Source: Colletes latitarsis (taxonomy: Eukaryota > Arthropoda > Insecta > Hymenoptera > Colletidae). From it: a stretch of DNA of 64,000 nucleotides. The position numbers and the translations under genes were made by a program. The stretch covers positions 1,798,001 through 1,862,000 of the forward strand of contig NW_027488379.1 of NCBI RefSeq assembly GCF_051014445.1, read 5' to 3'. Under the pieces are notes generated by a model, which saw only the letters and a program-made list of their open reading frames with translations, searched no databases and was not told the DNA's origin. Position 1 is the first letter of the stretch, and each line of letters opens with the position of its first letter. Positions 36,305-50,966 of this stretch are shown one piece after another.

Positions 36305-38014
36305 GCAGTTTTAACATACATGTTGACCTGATCGAGCGTTTTTTCTGCTTTGCATCACGTAGTAAAGTGGTACCACACTGAAGCAGTCCATTAAACCTGG
36401 TTTGGATCAATATTTTAGAGGATAACGCATGTTAGGTTTGGGTTAGGTCTAGGATTTGCCCTCATCAGGCTCATACTCTCGCATATTTCTCATACTTCAT
36501 GGCTAGATCCTAGGCTGTTTCTGGATTGTATCACGTAGTAATGCGGTACCACGCTGAAACAGTCAATTAAACCTGGTTTCGATCAATATTTTAGAGGATA
36601 ACGCATGTTAGGTCTGGGTTAGGTCTGGGATTCGCCCTCATCAGGCTCATACTTTCGCATTTTTCACGTACTTGTTGAACTGATCCTGGGTTTTTTCTGG
36701 TTTGTGTCACGTAGTAATGTGGTACCACACTGAAACAGTCGATTAAACCAGGTTTCGATCAATATTTTTGAGGATAACGCATGTTAGGTCTAGGTTAGGC
36801 CTGGGATTTTCACTCATCAGACACATACTTTCGTATTCTTCACATACTTGTTGAACGGATCCCGGGTTTTTTCTGGTTTGGATCACGTAGTAATGTGGGA
36901 CCTCACTGAAACAGTCAATTAAACCTGGTTTCGATCAATATTTTAGAGGATAACGCATGTTAGGTCTAGGTTAGCCCTGGGATTTTCACTCATCAGACTC
37001 ATACTTTCGCATTCTTCACATACTTGTTGAACTGATCCTGGGTTTTTTCTGGTTTGGATCACATAGTAATGTGGTACCACACTGAAACAGTCGATTAAAC
37101 CAGGTTTCGGTCAATATTTTTGAGGATAACGCATGTTAGGTCTAGGTTAGGTCTGGGATTTGCTCTCATCAGGCTCATTCTTTCGCATATTTCTCATACT
37201 TGATGGCTAGATCCTGGAGTTTTTCTGGATTGCATCACGTAGTAATGTGGTACCACACTGAAACAGTCAATTAAACCTGGTTTCCATCAATATTTTAGAG
37301 GACAACGCATGTTAGGTCTGGGATAGGCCTGGGATTTGCCCTCATCAGGATCATACTTTCGCAGTTTTAACATACATGTTGACCTGATCGAGCGTTTTTT
37401 CTGCTTTGCATCATGTAGTAAAGTGGTACCACACTGAAGCAGTCCATTAAACCTGGTTTGGATCAATATTTTAGAGGATAACGCATGTTAGGTTTGGGTT
37501 AGGTCTAGGATTTGCCCTCATCAGGCTCATACTTTCGCATATTTCTCATACTTCATGGCTAGATCCTGGGCTGTTTCTGGATTGTATCACGTAGTAATGC
37601 GGTACCACGCTGAAACAGTCAATTAAACCTGGTTTCGATCAATATTTTAGAGGATAACGCATGTTAGGTCTGGGTTAGGTCTGGGATTCGCCCTCATCAG
37701 GCTCATACTTTCGCATTTTTCACGTACTTGTTGAACTGATCCTGGGTTTTTTCTGGTTTGTGTCACGTAGTAATGTGGTACCACACTGAAACAGTCGATT
37801 AAACCAGGTTTCGATCAATATTTTTGAGGATAACGCATGTTAGGTCTAGGTTAGGCCTGGGATTTTCACTCATCAGACACATACTTTCGTATTCTTCACA
37901 TACTTGTTGAACGGATCCCGGGTTTTTTCTGGTTTGGATCACGTAGTAATGTGGGACCTCACTGAAACAGTCAATTAAACCTGGTTTCGACCAATATTTT
38001 AGAGAATAATTCAT
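34103..38014 (+). repeat. Variable 7/8/6-mer higher-order repeat
   Basis: The same landmark monomer (GGTTTCGATCAATATTTTTG followed by ACGCATGTTAGGTCTAGG and TTTTCACTCATCAG) recurs at about 34103, 35335, 36743 and 37799. Spacings are 1232, 1408 and 1056 bp, or seven, eight and six monomers. Other members also recur: TAGGCCTGATATTTTCACAC (about 34682, 35914), AGGATCATACTTTCGCAG (about 34883, 36291, 37347) and GCGGTACCACGCTG. Successive units differ by addition or loss of whole monomers, a HOR still changing size. Confidence 0.85.
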
Positions 38015-39780
38015 GTTAGTTCTAGGTTAGGTCTGGGATTTGCTCTCATCAGGCTCATTCTTTCGCATATTTCTCATACTTGATGGCTAGATCCTGGGCT
38101 ATTTCTGGATTGCATCACGTAGTAATGAAGTACAACACTGAAACAGTCAATTAAACCTGGTTTCGATCAATATTTTAGAGGATAACGCATGTTAGGTCTA
38201 GGTTAGCCCTGGGATTTTCACTCATCAGACTCATACTTTCGCATTCTTCACATACTTGTTGAACTGATCCTGGGTTTTTTCTGGTTTGGATCACGTAGTA
38301 ATGTGGGACCACACTGAAACAGTCAATTAAACCTGGTTTCGATCAATATTTTAGAGAATAATTCATGTTAGTTCTAGGTTAGGTCTGGGATTTGCTCTCA
38401 TCAGGCTCATTCTTTCGCATATTTCTCATACTTGATGGCTAGATCCTGGGCTATTTCTGGATTGCATCACGTAGTAATGAAGTACAACACTGAAACAGTA
38501 AATTAAATCTGGTTTCGATCAATATTTTAGAGGATAACGCAAGTTAGATCTGGGATAGGTCTGGGATTCGCCCTCATCAGGCTCATACTTTCGCGTTTTT
38601 CACATACTCGTTGAACAGATCCTGGGTTATTTTCTGGTTTGGATCACATAGTAATGTGGTACCACACTGAAACAGTCGATTAAACCAGGTTTCGGTCAAT
38701 ATTTTAGAGGATAACGCATGTTAGGTCTAGGTTAGGTCTGGGATTTGCTCTCATCAGGCTCATTCTTTCGCATATTTCTCATACTTGATGGCTAGATCCT
38801 GGGCTTTTTCTGGATTGCATCACGTAGTAATGAAGTACAACACTGAAACAGTCAATTAAACCTGGTTTCGATCAATATTTTAGAGAATAATTCATGTTAG
38901 GTCTAGGTTTGGTCTAGGATTTGCCCTCATCAGGCTCATACTTTCGCGTTTTTCACATACTTGTTGAACACATCATGGGTTTTTTCTGGTTTGGGTCACG
39001 TAGTAGTGTGATACCACACTGAAACAGTCGATTAAACCTGGTTTCGATCAATATTTTAGAGGATAACGCATGTTAGGTCTAGGTTAGCCCTGGGATTTTC
39101 ACTCATCAGACTCATACTTTCGCATTCTTCACATACTTGTTGAACTGATCCTGGGTTTTTTCTGGTTTGGATGACGTAGTAATGTGGTGCCACACTGAAA
39201 CAGTCCATTAAACCTGGTTTCCGTCAATATCTTAGAGGACAACGCATGTTAGGTCTAGGTTAGCCCTGGGATTTTCACTCTTCAGACTCATACTTTCGCA
39301 TTCTTCACATACTTGTTGAACAGATCATGGGTTTTTTCTGGGTTGGGTCACGTAGTACTGTGATGCCACACTGAAACAGTCGATTAAACCTGATTTCGAT
39401 CAATATTTTAGAGAATAATTCATGTTAGGTCTAGGTTATGTCTGGGATTTGCTCTCATCAGGCTCATTCTTTCGCATATTTCTCATACTTGATGGCTAGA
39501 TCCTGGGCTCTTTCTGGATTGCATCACGTAATAATGAAGTACAACACTGAAACAGTCAATTAAACCTGGTTCCCATCAATACCTCAGAGGACAACGCAAG
39601 TTAGGTCTGGGATATGTCTGGGATTTGCCCTCAACAGGCTCATACTTTCGCGTTTTTCACATACTTGTTAAACAGATCCTGGGTTTTTTCTGGTTTGGAT
39701 CACGTAGTAGTGTGGTACCACACTGAAACAGTCCATTAAACCTGGTTTGGATCAATATTTTAGAGGATAACGCATGTTAG
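36305..39780 (+). repeat. Downstream flank of segment X copy 1
   Basis: Continues the 7/8/6-mer HOR to about 38010. After that come closely related monomers alternating type b (GAAGTACAACACTG) and type a. Two near-identical two-monomer units at about 38000-38160 and 38355-38510 share TTAGTTCTAGGTTAGGTC. About 37858-38882 recurs at 63213-63885 with two monomers removed. Confidence 0.8.
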
Positions 39781-42700
39781 GTCTAGGTTAGGTCTGGGAT
39801 TTTCACTCATCAGACTCATACATTCGCATTCTTCACATACTTGTTGAACGGATCCTGGGTTTTTTCTGGTTTGGATCACGTAGTAATGTGGTACCACACT
39901 GAAACAGTCGAGTAAACCTGGTTTCGATCAAAATTTTAGAGGATAACGCAAATTAGGTCTGGGATAGGTCTGGGATTTGACCTCATCAGACTCATACTTT
40001 CACACACTTCACATACTCCTTGAACAGATCCTGGGTTATTTTCTGGGTTGGATCACATAGTAATGTGGTACCACACTGAAACAGTCGATTAAACCAGGTT
40101 GCGATCAATATTTTAGAGGATAACGCATGCTAGGTCTAGGTTAGGCCTGGGATTTTCACTCATCAGACTCATACTTTCGCATTCTTCACATACTTGTTGA
40201 ACGGAGCCTGGGTTTTTTCTGGTTTGGAACACGTAGTAATGTGGGACCACACTGAAACAGTCAATAAAACCTGGTTTCGATCAATATTTTAGAGAATAAT
40301 TCATGTTAGGTCTAGGTTAGGTCTGGGATTTGCTCTCATCAGGCTCATACTTTCGCATTCTTCACATACTTGTTGAACGGATCCTGGGTTTTTTCCGGTT
40401 TGGGACCCGTAGTAATGTGGGACCACACTGAAACAATAAATTAAACCTGGTCTTTGTAAATATTTTAGAGGATAACGCATGTTAGGACTGGGTTAGGTCT
40501 AGGATTTGCCCTCATCAGGCTCATACTTTCGCGTTTTTCACATACTTGTTGAACAGATCATGGGTTTTTTCTGGTTTGGGTCACGTAGTAGTGTGATACC
40601 ACACTGAAGCAGTCGATTAAACCTGGTTTCGATCAATATTTTAGAGGATAACGCATGTTAGGTCTAGGTTAGCCCTGGGATTTTCACTCATCAGACTCAT
40701 ACTATCGCATTCTTCACATACTTTTTGAACTGATCCTGTGTTTTTTCTGGTTTGGATCACGTAGTAATGTGGTGCCACACTGAAACAGTCCATTAAACCT
40801 GGTTTCCATTAATATCTTAGAGGACAACGCAAGTTAGGTCTAGGTTTGGCCTGGGATTTTCACTCATCAGGCTCATACTTTCGCATTCTTCACATACTTG
40901 TTGAACGGATCCTGGGTTTTTTCTGGTTTGGATCATGTAGTAATGAGGTACCACACTGAAACAGTCGATTAAACCTGGTTTCGATCAATATTTTAGAGGA
41001 TAACGCAAGTTAGGTCTGGGATAGCTCTGGGATTTGCCCTCTTCAGGCTCATACTTTCGCGTTTTTCACATACTTGTTGAACAGGTCCCGGGTTTTTTCT
41101 GGTTTGGATCACGAAGTAGTGTGGTACCACACTGAAACAGTCAATTAAACCTGGTTTCCATCAATATCTTAGAGGACAACGCAAGTTAGGTCTAGGTTAG
41201 GCCTGGGATTTTCACTCATCAGGCTCATACTTTCGCATTCTTCACATACTTGTTGAACGGATCCTGGGTTTTTTCTGGTTTGGATCACGTAGTAATGTGG
41301 GACCACACTGAAACAGTCAATTAAACCTGGTTTCGATCAATATTTTAGAGAATAATTCATGTTAGGTCTAGGTTAGGTCTGGGATTTGCTCTCATCAGGC
41401 TCATTCTTTCGCATATTTCTCATACTTGATGGCTAGATCCTGGGCTTTTTCTGGATTGCATCACGTACTAATGAAGTACAACACTGAAACAGTCAATTAA
41501 ACCTGGTTTCCGTCAATATCTTAGAGGACAACGCAAGCTAGGTCTGGGATAAGTCTGGGATTTGCCCTCATCAGGCTCATACTTTCGCGTTTTTCACATA
41601 CTTGTTGAACAGATCCTGGGTTTTTTCTGGTTTGTATCACGTAGTAGTGTGGTACCACACTGAAACAGTCCATTAAACCTGGTTTGGATCAATATTTCAG
41701 AGGATAACGCATGTTAGGTCTAGGTTAGCCCTGGGATTTTCACTCATCAGACTCATACTTTCGCATTCTTCACATACTTGTTGAACTGATCCTGGGTTTT
41801 TTCTGGTTTGGATCACGTAGTAATGTGGTGCCACACTGAAACAGTCCATTAAACCTGGTTTCGATCAATATTTTAGAGGATAACGCATGTCAGGTCTAGG
41901 TTAGCCCTGGGATTTTCACTCTTCAGACTCATACTTTCGCATTCTTCACATACTTGTTGAACAGATCCTGGGTTTTTTCGGGTTTGGATCACGTAGTAGT
42001 GTGGTACCACACTGAAACAGTCCATTAAACCTGGTTTGGATCAATATTTTAGAGGATAACGCATGTTAGGTCTAGGTTAGGTCTGGGATTTTCACCCATC
42101 AGACTCATACTTTCGCGTTCTTCACATACTTGTTGAACGGATCCTGGGTTTTTTCTGGTTTGGATCACGTAGTAATGTGGGACCACACTGAAACAGTCAA
42201 TTAAACCTGATTTCGATCAATATTTTAGAGAATAATTCATGTTAGGTCTAGGTTTGGCCTGGGATTTGCTCTCATCAGGCTCATTCTTTCGCATATTTCT
42301 CATACTTGATGGCTAGATCCTGGGCTCTTTCTGGATTGCATCACGTAATAATGAAGTACAACACTGAAACAGTCAATTAAACCTGGTTTCCATCAATACC
42401 TTAGAGGACAACGCAAGTTAGGTCTGGGATATGTCTGGGATTTGCCCTCAACAGGCTCATACTTTCGCGTTTTTCACATACTTGTTGAACAGATCCTGGG
42501 TTTTTTCTGGTTTGGGTCACGTAGTAGTGTGGTACCACACTGAAACAGTCCATTAAACCTGGTTTGGATCAATATTTTAGAGGATAACGCATGTTAGGTC
42601 TAGGTTAGGTCTGGGATTTTCACTCATCAGACTCATACATTCGCATTCTTCACATACTTGTTGAACGGATCCTGGGTTTTTTCTGGTTTGGATCACGTAG

Positions 42701-45700
42701 TAATGTGGTACCACACTGAAACAGTCCATTAAACCTGGTTTGGATCAATATTTTAGAGGATAACGCATGTTAGGTCTAGGTTAGGCCTGGGATTTTCACT
42801 CATCAGACTCATACTTTCGCATTCTTCACATACTTGTTGAACGGAGCCTGGGTTTTTTCTGGTTTGGATCACGTAGTAATGTGGGACCACACTGAAACAG
42901 TCAATAAAACCTGGTTTCGATCAATATTTTAGAGAATAATTCATGTTAGGTCTAGGTTAGGTCTGGGATTTGCTCTCATCAGGCTCATACTTTCGCATTC
43001 TTCACATACTTGTTGAACGGATCCTGGGTTTTTTCCGGTTTGGGACCCGTAGTAATGTGGGACCACACTGAAACAATAAATTAAACCTGGTCTTTGTAAA
43101 TATTTTAGAGGATAACGCATGTTAGGTCTGGGTTAGGTCTAGGATTTGCCCTCATCAGGCTCATACTTTCGCGTTTTTCACATACTTGTTGAACAGATCA
43201 TGGGTTTTTTCTGGTTTGGGTCACGTAGTAGTGTGATACCACACTGAAGCAGTCGATTAAACCTGGTTTCGATCAATATTTTAGAGGATAACGCATGTTA
43301 GGTCTAGGTTAGCCCTGGGATTTTCACTCATCAGACTCATACTATCGCATTCTTCACATACTTTTTGAACTGATCCTGTGTTTTTTCTGGTTTGGATCAC
43401 GTAGTAATGTGGTGCCACACTGAAACAGTCCATTAAGCCTGGTTTGGATCAATATTTTAGAGGATAACGCATGTTAGGTCTAGGTTAGGTCTGGGATTTG
43501 CTCTCATCAGGCTCATTCTTTCGCATATTTCTCATACTTGATGGCTAGATCCTGGGCTTTTTCTGGATTGCATCACGTACTAATGAAGTACAACACTGAA
43601 ACAGTCAATTAAACCTGGTTTCCGTCAATATCTTAGAGGACAACGCAAGCTAGGTCTGGGATAAGTATGGGATTTGCCCTCATCAGGCTCATACTTTCGC
43701 GTTTTTCACATACTTGTTGAACAGATCCTGGGTTTTTTCTGGTTTGTATCACGTAGTAGTGTGGTACCACACTGAAACAATCCATTAAACCTGGTTTGGA
43801 TCAATATTTTAGAGGATAACGCATGTTAGGTCTAGGTTAGCCCTGGGATTTTCACTCTTCATACTGTTACTTTCGCATTCTTCACATACTTGTTGAACAG
43901 ATCCTGGGTTTTTTCGGGTTTGGATCACGTAGTAGTGTGGTACCACACTGAAACAGTCCATTAAACCTGGTTTGGATCAACATTTTAGAGGATAACGCAT
44001 GTTAGGTCTAGGATAGGTCTGGGATTTTCACCCATCAGACTCATACTTTCGCGTTCTTCACATACTTGATGAACGGATCCTGGGTTTTTTCTGGTCTGGA
44101 TCACGTAGTAATGTGGTACCACACTGAAACAGTCGAATAAACCTGGTTTCGATCAAAATTTTATAGGATAACGCAAGTTAGGTCTGGGATAGGTCTGGGA
44201 TTTGACCTCATCAGACTCATACTTTCACACACTTCACATACTCCTTGAACAGATCCTGGATTATTTTCTGGGTTGGATCACATAGTAATGTGGTACCACA
44301 CTGAAACAGTCGATCAAACCAGGTTTCGATCAATATTTTTGAGGATAACGCATGTTAGGTCTAGGTTAGGCCTGGGATTTTCACTCATCAGACTCATACT
44401 TTCGCGTTCTTCACATACTTGATGAACGGATCCTGGGTTTTTTCTGGTCTGGATCACGTAGTAATGTGGTACCACACTGAAACAGTCGAATAAACCTGGT
44501 TTCGATCAAAATTTTATAGGATAACGCATGTTAGGTCTGGGTTAGGTCTAGGACTTGCCCTCATCAGGCTCATACTTTCGCGTTTTTCACATACTTGTTG
44601 AACAGATCATGGGTTTTTTCTGGTTTGGGTCACGTAGTAGTGTGATACCACACTAAAACAGTCGATTAAACCTGGTTTCGATCAATATTTAAGAGGATAA
44701 CGCATGTTAGGTCTTGGTTAGCCCTGGGATTTTCACTCATCAGACTCATACATTCGCATTCTTCACATACTTGTTGAACGGATCCTGGGTTTTTTCTGGT
44801 TTGGATCACGTAGTAATGTGGTACCACACTGAAACAGTCGAGTAAACCTGGTTTCGATCAAAATTTTAGAGGATAACGCAAATTAGGTCTGGGATAGGTC
44901 TGGGATTTGACCTCATCAGACTCATACTTTCACACACTTCACATACTCCTTGAACAGATCCTGGGTTATTTTCTGGGTTGGATCACATAGTAATGTGGTA
45001 CCACACTGAAACAGTCGATTAAACCAGGTTGCGATCAATATTTTAGAGGATAACGCATGCTAGGTCTAGGTTAGGCCTGGGATTTTCACTCATCAGACTC
45101 ATACTTTCGCATTCTTCACATACTTGTTGAACGGAGCCTGGGTTTTTTCTGGTTTGGAACACGTAGTAATGTGGGACCACACTGAAACAGTCAATAAAAC
45201 CTGGTTTCGATCAATATTTTAGAGTATAATTCATGTTAGGTCTAGGTTAGGTCTGGGATTTGCTCTCATCAGGCTCATACTTTCGCATTCTTCACATACT
45301 TGTTGAACGGATCCTGGGTTTTTTCTGGTTTGGGACCCGTAGTAATGTGGGACCACACTGAAACAATAAATTAAACCTGGTCTTTGTAAATATTTTAGAG
45401 GATAACGCATGTTAGGTCTGGGTTAGGTCTAGGATTTGCCCTCATCAGGCTCATACTTTCGCGTTTTTCACATACTTGTTGAACAGGTCCCGGTTTTTTT
45501 CTGGTTTGGATCACGAAGTAGTGTGGTACCACACTGAAACAGTCAATTAAACCTGGTTTCCATCAATATCTTAGAGGACAACGCAAGTTAGGTCTAGGTT
45601 AGGCCTGGGATTTTCACTCATCAGGCTCATACTTTCGCATTCTTCACATACTTGTTGAACGGATCCTGGGTTTTTTCTGGTTTGGATCACGTAGTAATGT

Positions 45701-46269
45701 GGGACCACACTGAAACAGTCAATTAAACCTGGTTTCGATCAATATTTTAGAGAATAATTCATGTTAGGTCTAGGTTAGGTCTGGGATTTGCTCTCATCAG
45801 GCTCATTCTTTCGCATATTTCTCATACTTGATGGCTAGATCCTGGGCTTTTTCTGGATTGCATCACGTACTAATGAAGTACAACACTGAAACAGTCAATT
45901 AAACCTGGTTTCCGTCAATATCTTAGAGGACAACGCAAGCTAGGTCTGGGATAAGTCTGGGATTTGCCCTCATCAGGCTCATACTTTCGCGTTTTTCACA
46001 TACTTCTTGAACAGATCCTGGGTTTTTTCTGGTTTGTATCACGTAGTAGTGTGGTACCACACTGAAACAGTCCATTAAACCTGGTTTGGATCAATATTTC
46101 AGAGGATAACGCATGTTAGGTCTAGGTTAGCCCTGGGATTTTCACTCATCAGACTCATACTTTCGCATTCTTCACATACTTGTTGAACTGATCCTGGGTT
46201 TTTTCTGGTTTGGATCACGTAGTAATGTGGTGCCACACTGAAACAGTCCATTAAACCTGGTTTCGATCA
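39781..46269 (+). repeat. Mosaic of recombined sub-blocks
   Basis: Several overlapping copy relations were found. 39795-40556 matches 44725-45486 (offset 4930, 28 monomers). 40112-40805 matches 42752-43445 (2640, 15). 41035-41890 matches 45437-46292 (4402, 25). 41340-43247 matches 52960-54867 (11620, 66). 44520-45432 matches 51914-52826 (7394, 42). The tracer TTTGGGACCCGTAGTAATG occurs at 40400, 43040 and 45330. Every offset is a whole monomer number to within a few bases, so this is a patchwork built by repeated unequal exchange. Confidence 0.85.
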
Positions 46270-49200
46270 ATATTTTAGAGGATAACGCATGTTAGGTCTA
46301 GGTAAGGTCTGGGATTTTCACTCATCAGACTCATACATTCGCATTCTTCTCATACTTGTTGAACGGATCCTGGGTTTTTTCTGGTTTGGATCACGTAGTA
46401 ATGTGGTACCACACTGAAACAGTCGAGTAAACATGGTTCCGATCAAAATTTTAGAGGATAACGCAAGTTAGGTCTGGGATAGGTCTGGGATTTCACCTCA
46501 TCTGACTCATACTTTCACACACTTCACATACTCCTTGAACAGATCCTGGGTTATTTTCTGGGTTGGATCACATAGTAATGTGGTACCACACTGAAACAGT
46601 CGATTAAACCAGGTTTCGATCAATATTTTAGAGGATAACGCATGTTAGGTCTAGGTTAGGCCTGGGATTTTCACTCATCAGACTCATACTTTCGCATTCT
46701 TCACATACTTGTTGAACGGAGCCTGGGTTTTTTCTGGTTTGGATCACGTAGTAATGTGGAACCACACTGAAACAGTCAATAAAACCTGGTTTCGATCAAT
46801 ATTTTAGAGAATAATTCATGTTAGGTCTATGTTAGGTCTGCGATTTGCCCTCATCAGGCTCTTACTTTCGCATATTTCTCATACTTCATGGCTAGATCCT
46901 GGGCTATTTCTGGATTGGATCACGTAGTAAAGTGGTACCACAGTGAAACATTCAAAGAAACCTTGTCTGGATAAATATTTTAGAGGATAACGCATCTTAG
47001 GTCTGGGTTAGGTCTAAGATTTGCCCTCATCAGGCTCACAGTTTCGCGTTTTTCACATACTTGTTGAACAGATCCTGGGTTTTGTCTTGTTCGGATCACG
47101 AAGTAGTGTGGTACCACACTGAAACAGTCCATTAAAGCTGGTTTCGCTCAATATTTTAGAGGATAACGCATGTTAGGTCTAGGTTAGGTCTGGGACTTGC
47201 CCTCATCAGGCTCATACTTTCGCAGTTTTAACATGCATGTTGACCTGATCGAGGGTTTTTTCTGCTTTGGATCACGTAGTAAAGTGGTACCACACTAAAA
47301 CAGTCAATTAAACCTCGTTTCGATCAATATTTTAGAGGACAACGCAAGTTAGGTCTAGCTAAGGCCTGAGATTTTCACTGATCAGACTCATACTTTCGCA
47401 TTCTTCACATACTTGTTGATCGGATCCTGGGTTTTTTCTGGTTTGGATCACGTAGTAATGTGGTACCACACTGAAACAGTCAATTAAACCTGGTTTCGAT
47501 CAATATTTGTGAGAATAATTCATATTAGGTCTAGGTTAGGTCTGGGATTTGCTCTCATCAGGCTCATTCCTTCGCATATTTCTCATACTTGATGGCTAGA
47601 TCCTGGGCTTTTTCTGGATTGCATCACGTAGTAATGAAGTACAACACCGAAACAGTCAATTAAACCTGGTTTCCATCAATATCTTAGAGGACAACGCAAG
47701 TTAGGTCTGGGATATGTCTTGGATTTGCCCTCATCAGGCTCATACTTTCGCGTTGTTCACATACTTGTTTAACAGATCCTGGGTTTTTTCTGATTTGGGT
47801 CACGTAGTAGTGTGGTACCACACTGAAACAGTCGAGTAAACCTGGTTTCGATCAATATTTTAGAGGATAACGCATGTTAGGTCTAGGTTAGGTCTGGGAT
47901 TTGCTCTCATCAGGCTCATACTTTCGCATTCTTCACATACTTGTTGATCGGAGCCTGGGTTTTTTCTGGTTTGGATCACGTAGTAAAGTGGTACCACACT
48001 AAAACAGTCAATTAAACCTGGTTTCGATCAATATTTTAGAGGATAACGAAAGTTATGTCTAGTTTAGGTCTGGGATTTGCCCTCATCAGACTCATACTTT
48101 CGCTTACTTCACATACTTGTTGAACAGATCCTGGGTTTTTTTCTGGTTTGGATCACGTAGTAATGTGGTACCACACTGAAACAGTCGAGTAAACCTGGTT
48201 TCGATCAATATTTTTGAGGATAACGCATGTTAGGTCTAGGTTAGGCCGAGGATTTTCACTCATCAGGCTCATACTTTCGCATTCTTCACATACTCGATGG
48301 CTAGATCCTGGGCTTTTTCTGGATTGGATCACGTAGTAATGTGTTACCACACTGAAACAGTCAATTAAACCTGGTTTCGCTCAATATTTTAGAAGATAAC
48401 GCATGTTAGGGCTAGGTTAGGCCTGGGATTTGCCCTCATCAGACTCATACTTTCGCATGCTTCACATACTTGTTGAACGGATCCTGGGTTTTTACTGGTT
48501 TGGATCATGTAGTAATGTGGTACCGCACTGAAACAGTCAATTGAACCTGGTTTCGATCAATATTTTAGAGAATAATTCACGTTAGGTCAAGGTTAGGTCT
48601 GGGATTTCCTCTCATCAGGCTCTTTCTTTCGCATATTTCTCATACTTGATGGCTAGATCCTGGGCTTTTTCTGGATTGGATCACGTAGTAATGTGTTACC
48701 ACACTGAAACAGTCAATTAAACCTGGTTTCGCTCAATATCTTAGAAGATAACGCATGCTAGGTCTAGGTTAGGCCTGGGATTTGCCCTCGTCAGGGTCAT
48801 ACTTTCGCAGTTTTAACATACATTTTGGCCTGATCGAGGGTTTTTTCTGCTTTGGATTACGTAGTAAAGTGGTACCACACTGAAGCAGTCCATTAAACCT
48901 GGTTTGGATCAATATTTTAGAGGATAACGCATGTTAGGTTTGGGTTAGGTCTAGGATTTGCCCTCATCAGGCTCATAGTTTCGCATATTTCTCATACTTC
49001 ATGGCTAGATCCTGGGCTGTTTCTGGATTGTATCACGTAGTAATGTGGTACCACGCTGAAACAGTCACTTAATCCTGGTTTCGATCAATATTTTAGAGGA
49101 TAACGCAAGTTAGGTCTGGGATAGGTCTGGGATTCGCCCTCATCAGGCTCATACTTCCGCGTTTTTCACATACTTGTTGAACTGATCCTGGGCTATTTCT

Positions 49201-50966
49201 GGATTGGGTCACATAGTAATGTGGTACCACACTGAAACAGTCGATCAAACCAGGTTTCGATCAATATTTTTGAGGATAACGCATGTTAGGTCTAGGTTAG
49301 GCCTGGGATTTTCACTCATCAGACTCATACTTTCGCATTCTTCACATACTTGTTGAACGGATCCTGGGTTTTTTCTGGTTTGGATCACGTAGTAATGTGG
49401 GACCACACTGAAACAATCAATTAAACCTGGTCTTGATAAATATTTTAGAGGATAACGCATGTTAGGTCTGGGCTAGGTCTAGGATTTGCCCTCGTCAGGC
49501 TCATACTTTAACATATTTCTCATACTTCATGGCTAGATCCGGGGCTATTTCTGGATTGGATCACGTAGTAATGTGGTACCACACTGAAACAGTCGATTAA
49601 AGCAGGTTTCGATCAATATTTTTGAGGATAACGCATGTTAGGTCTAGGTTAGGCCTGGGATTTGCCCTCATCAGGCTCATACTTTCGCGTTTTTCACATA
49701 CTTGTTGAACAGAACCCGGGTTTTTTCTGGTTTGGCTCACGTAGTAATGTGGTACCACACTGAAACAGTCCATTTAACCTGGTTTGGATCAATATTTTAG
49801 AGGATAACGCATGTTAGGTCTAGGTTAGGCCTGATATTTTCACACATCAGGCTCATTCTTTCGCATATTTCTCATACTTGATGGCTAGATCCTGGAGTTT
49901 TTCTGGATTGCATCACGTAGTAATGTGGTACCACACTGAAACAGTCAATTAAACCTGGTCTTGATAAATATTTTAGAGAATAATTCATGTTAGGTCTAGG
50001 TTAGGTCTGGGACTTGCTCTCATCAGGCTCATTCTTTCGCATATTTCTCATACTTGATGGCTAGATCCTGGAGTTTTTCTGGATTGCATCACGTAGTAAT
50101 GTGGTACTACACTGAAACAGTCAATTAAACCTGGTTTCCATCAATATTTTAGAGGACAACGCATGTTAGGTCTGGGATAGGCCTGGGATTTGCCCTCATC
50201 AGGATCATACTTTCGCAGTTTTAACATACATGTTGACCTGATCGAGCGTTTTTTCTGCTTTGCATCACGTAGTAAAGTGGTACCACACTGAAGCAGTCCA
50301 TTAAACCTGGTTTGGATCAATATTTTAGAGGATAACGCATGTTAGGTTTGGGTTAGGTCTAGGATTTGCCCTCATCAGGCTCATACTTTCGCATATTTCT
50401 CATACTTCATGGCTAGATCCTGGGCTGTTTCTGGATTGTATCACGTAGTAATGCGGTACCACGCTGAAACACTCAATTAAACCTGGTTTCGATCAATATT
50501 TTAGAGGATAACGCATGTTAGGTCTGGGTTAGGTCTGGGATTCGCCCTCATCAGGCTCATACTTTCGCATTTTTCACGTACTTGTTGAACTGATCCTGGG
50601 TTTTTTCTGGTTTGTGTCACGTAGTAATGTGGTACCACACTGAAACAGTCGATTAAACCAGGTTTCGATCAATATTTTTGAGGATAACGCATGTTAGGTC
50701 TAGGTTAGGCCTGGGATTTTCACTCATCAGACTCATACTTTCGCATTCTTCACATACTTGTTGAACGGATCCTGGGTTTTTTCTGGTTTGGATCACGTAG
50801 TAATGTGGGGCCACACTGAAACAATCAATTAAACCTGGTCTTGATAAATATTTTAGAGGATAACGCATGTTAGGTCTGGGTTAGGTCTAGGATTTGCCCT
50901 CGTCAGGCTCATACTTTCACATATTTCTCATGCTTCATGGCTAGATCCGGGGCTATTTCTGGATTG
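46270..50966 (+). repeat. Large duplicated segment X, copy 2 (shortened)
   Basis: Matches 30600-35655 of copy 1. It lacks three monomers relative to copy 1: 32143-32835 is replaced by the shorter 47815-47977. It has one monomer that copy 1 lacks, near 49.95-50.1 kb, which copy 3 also has. It stops at about 50966, where GGATTGTATCACGTAGTAATG replaces GGATTGGATCACGTAG, and passes into material related to 45.93-46.25 kb. Confidence 0.88.
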
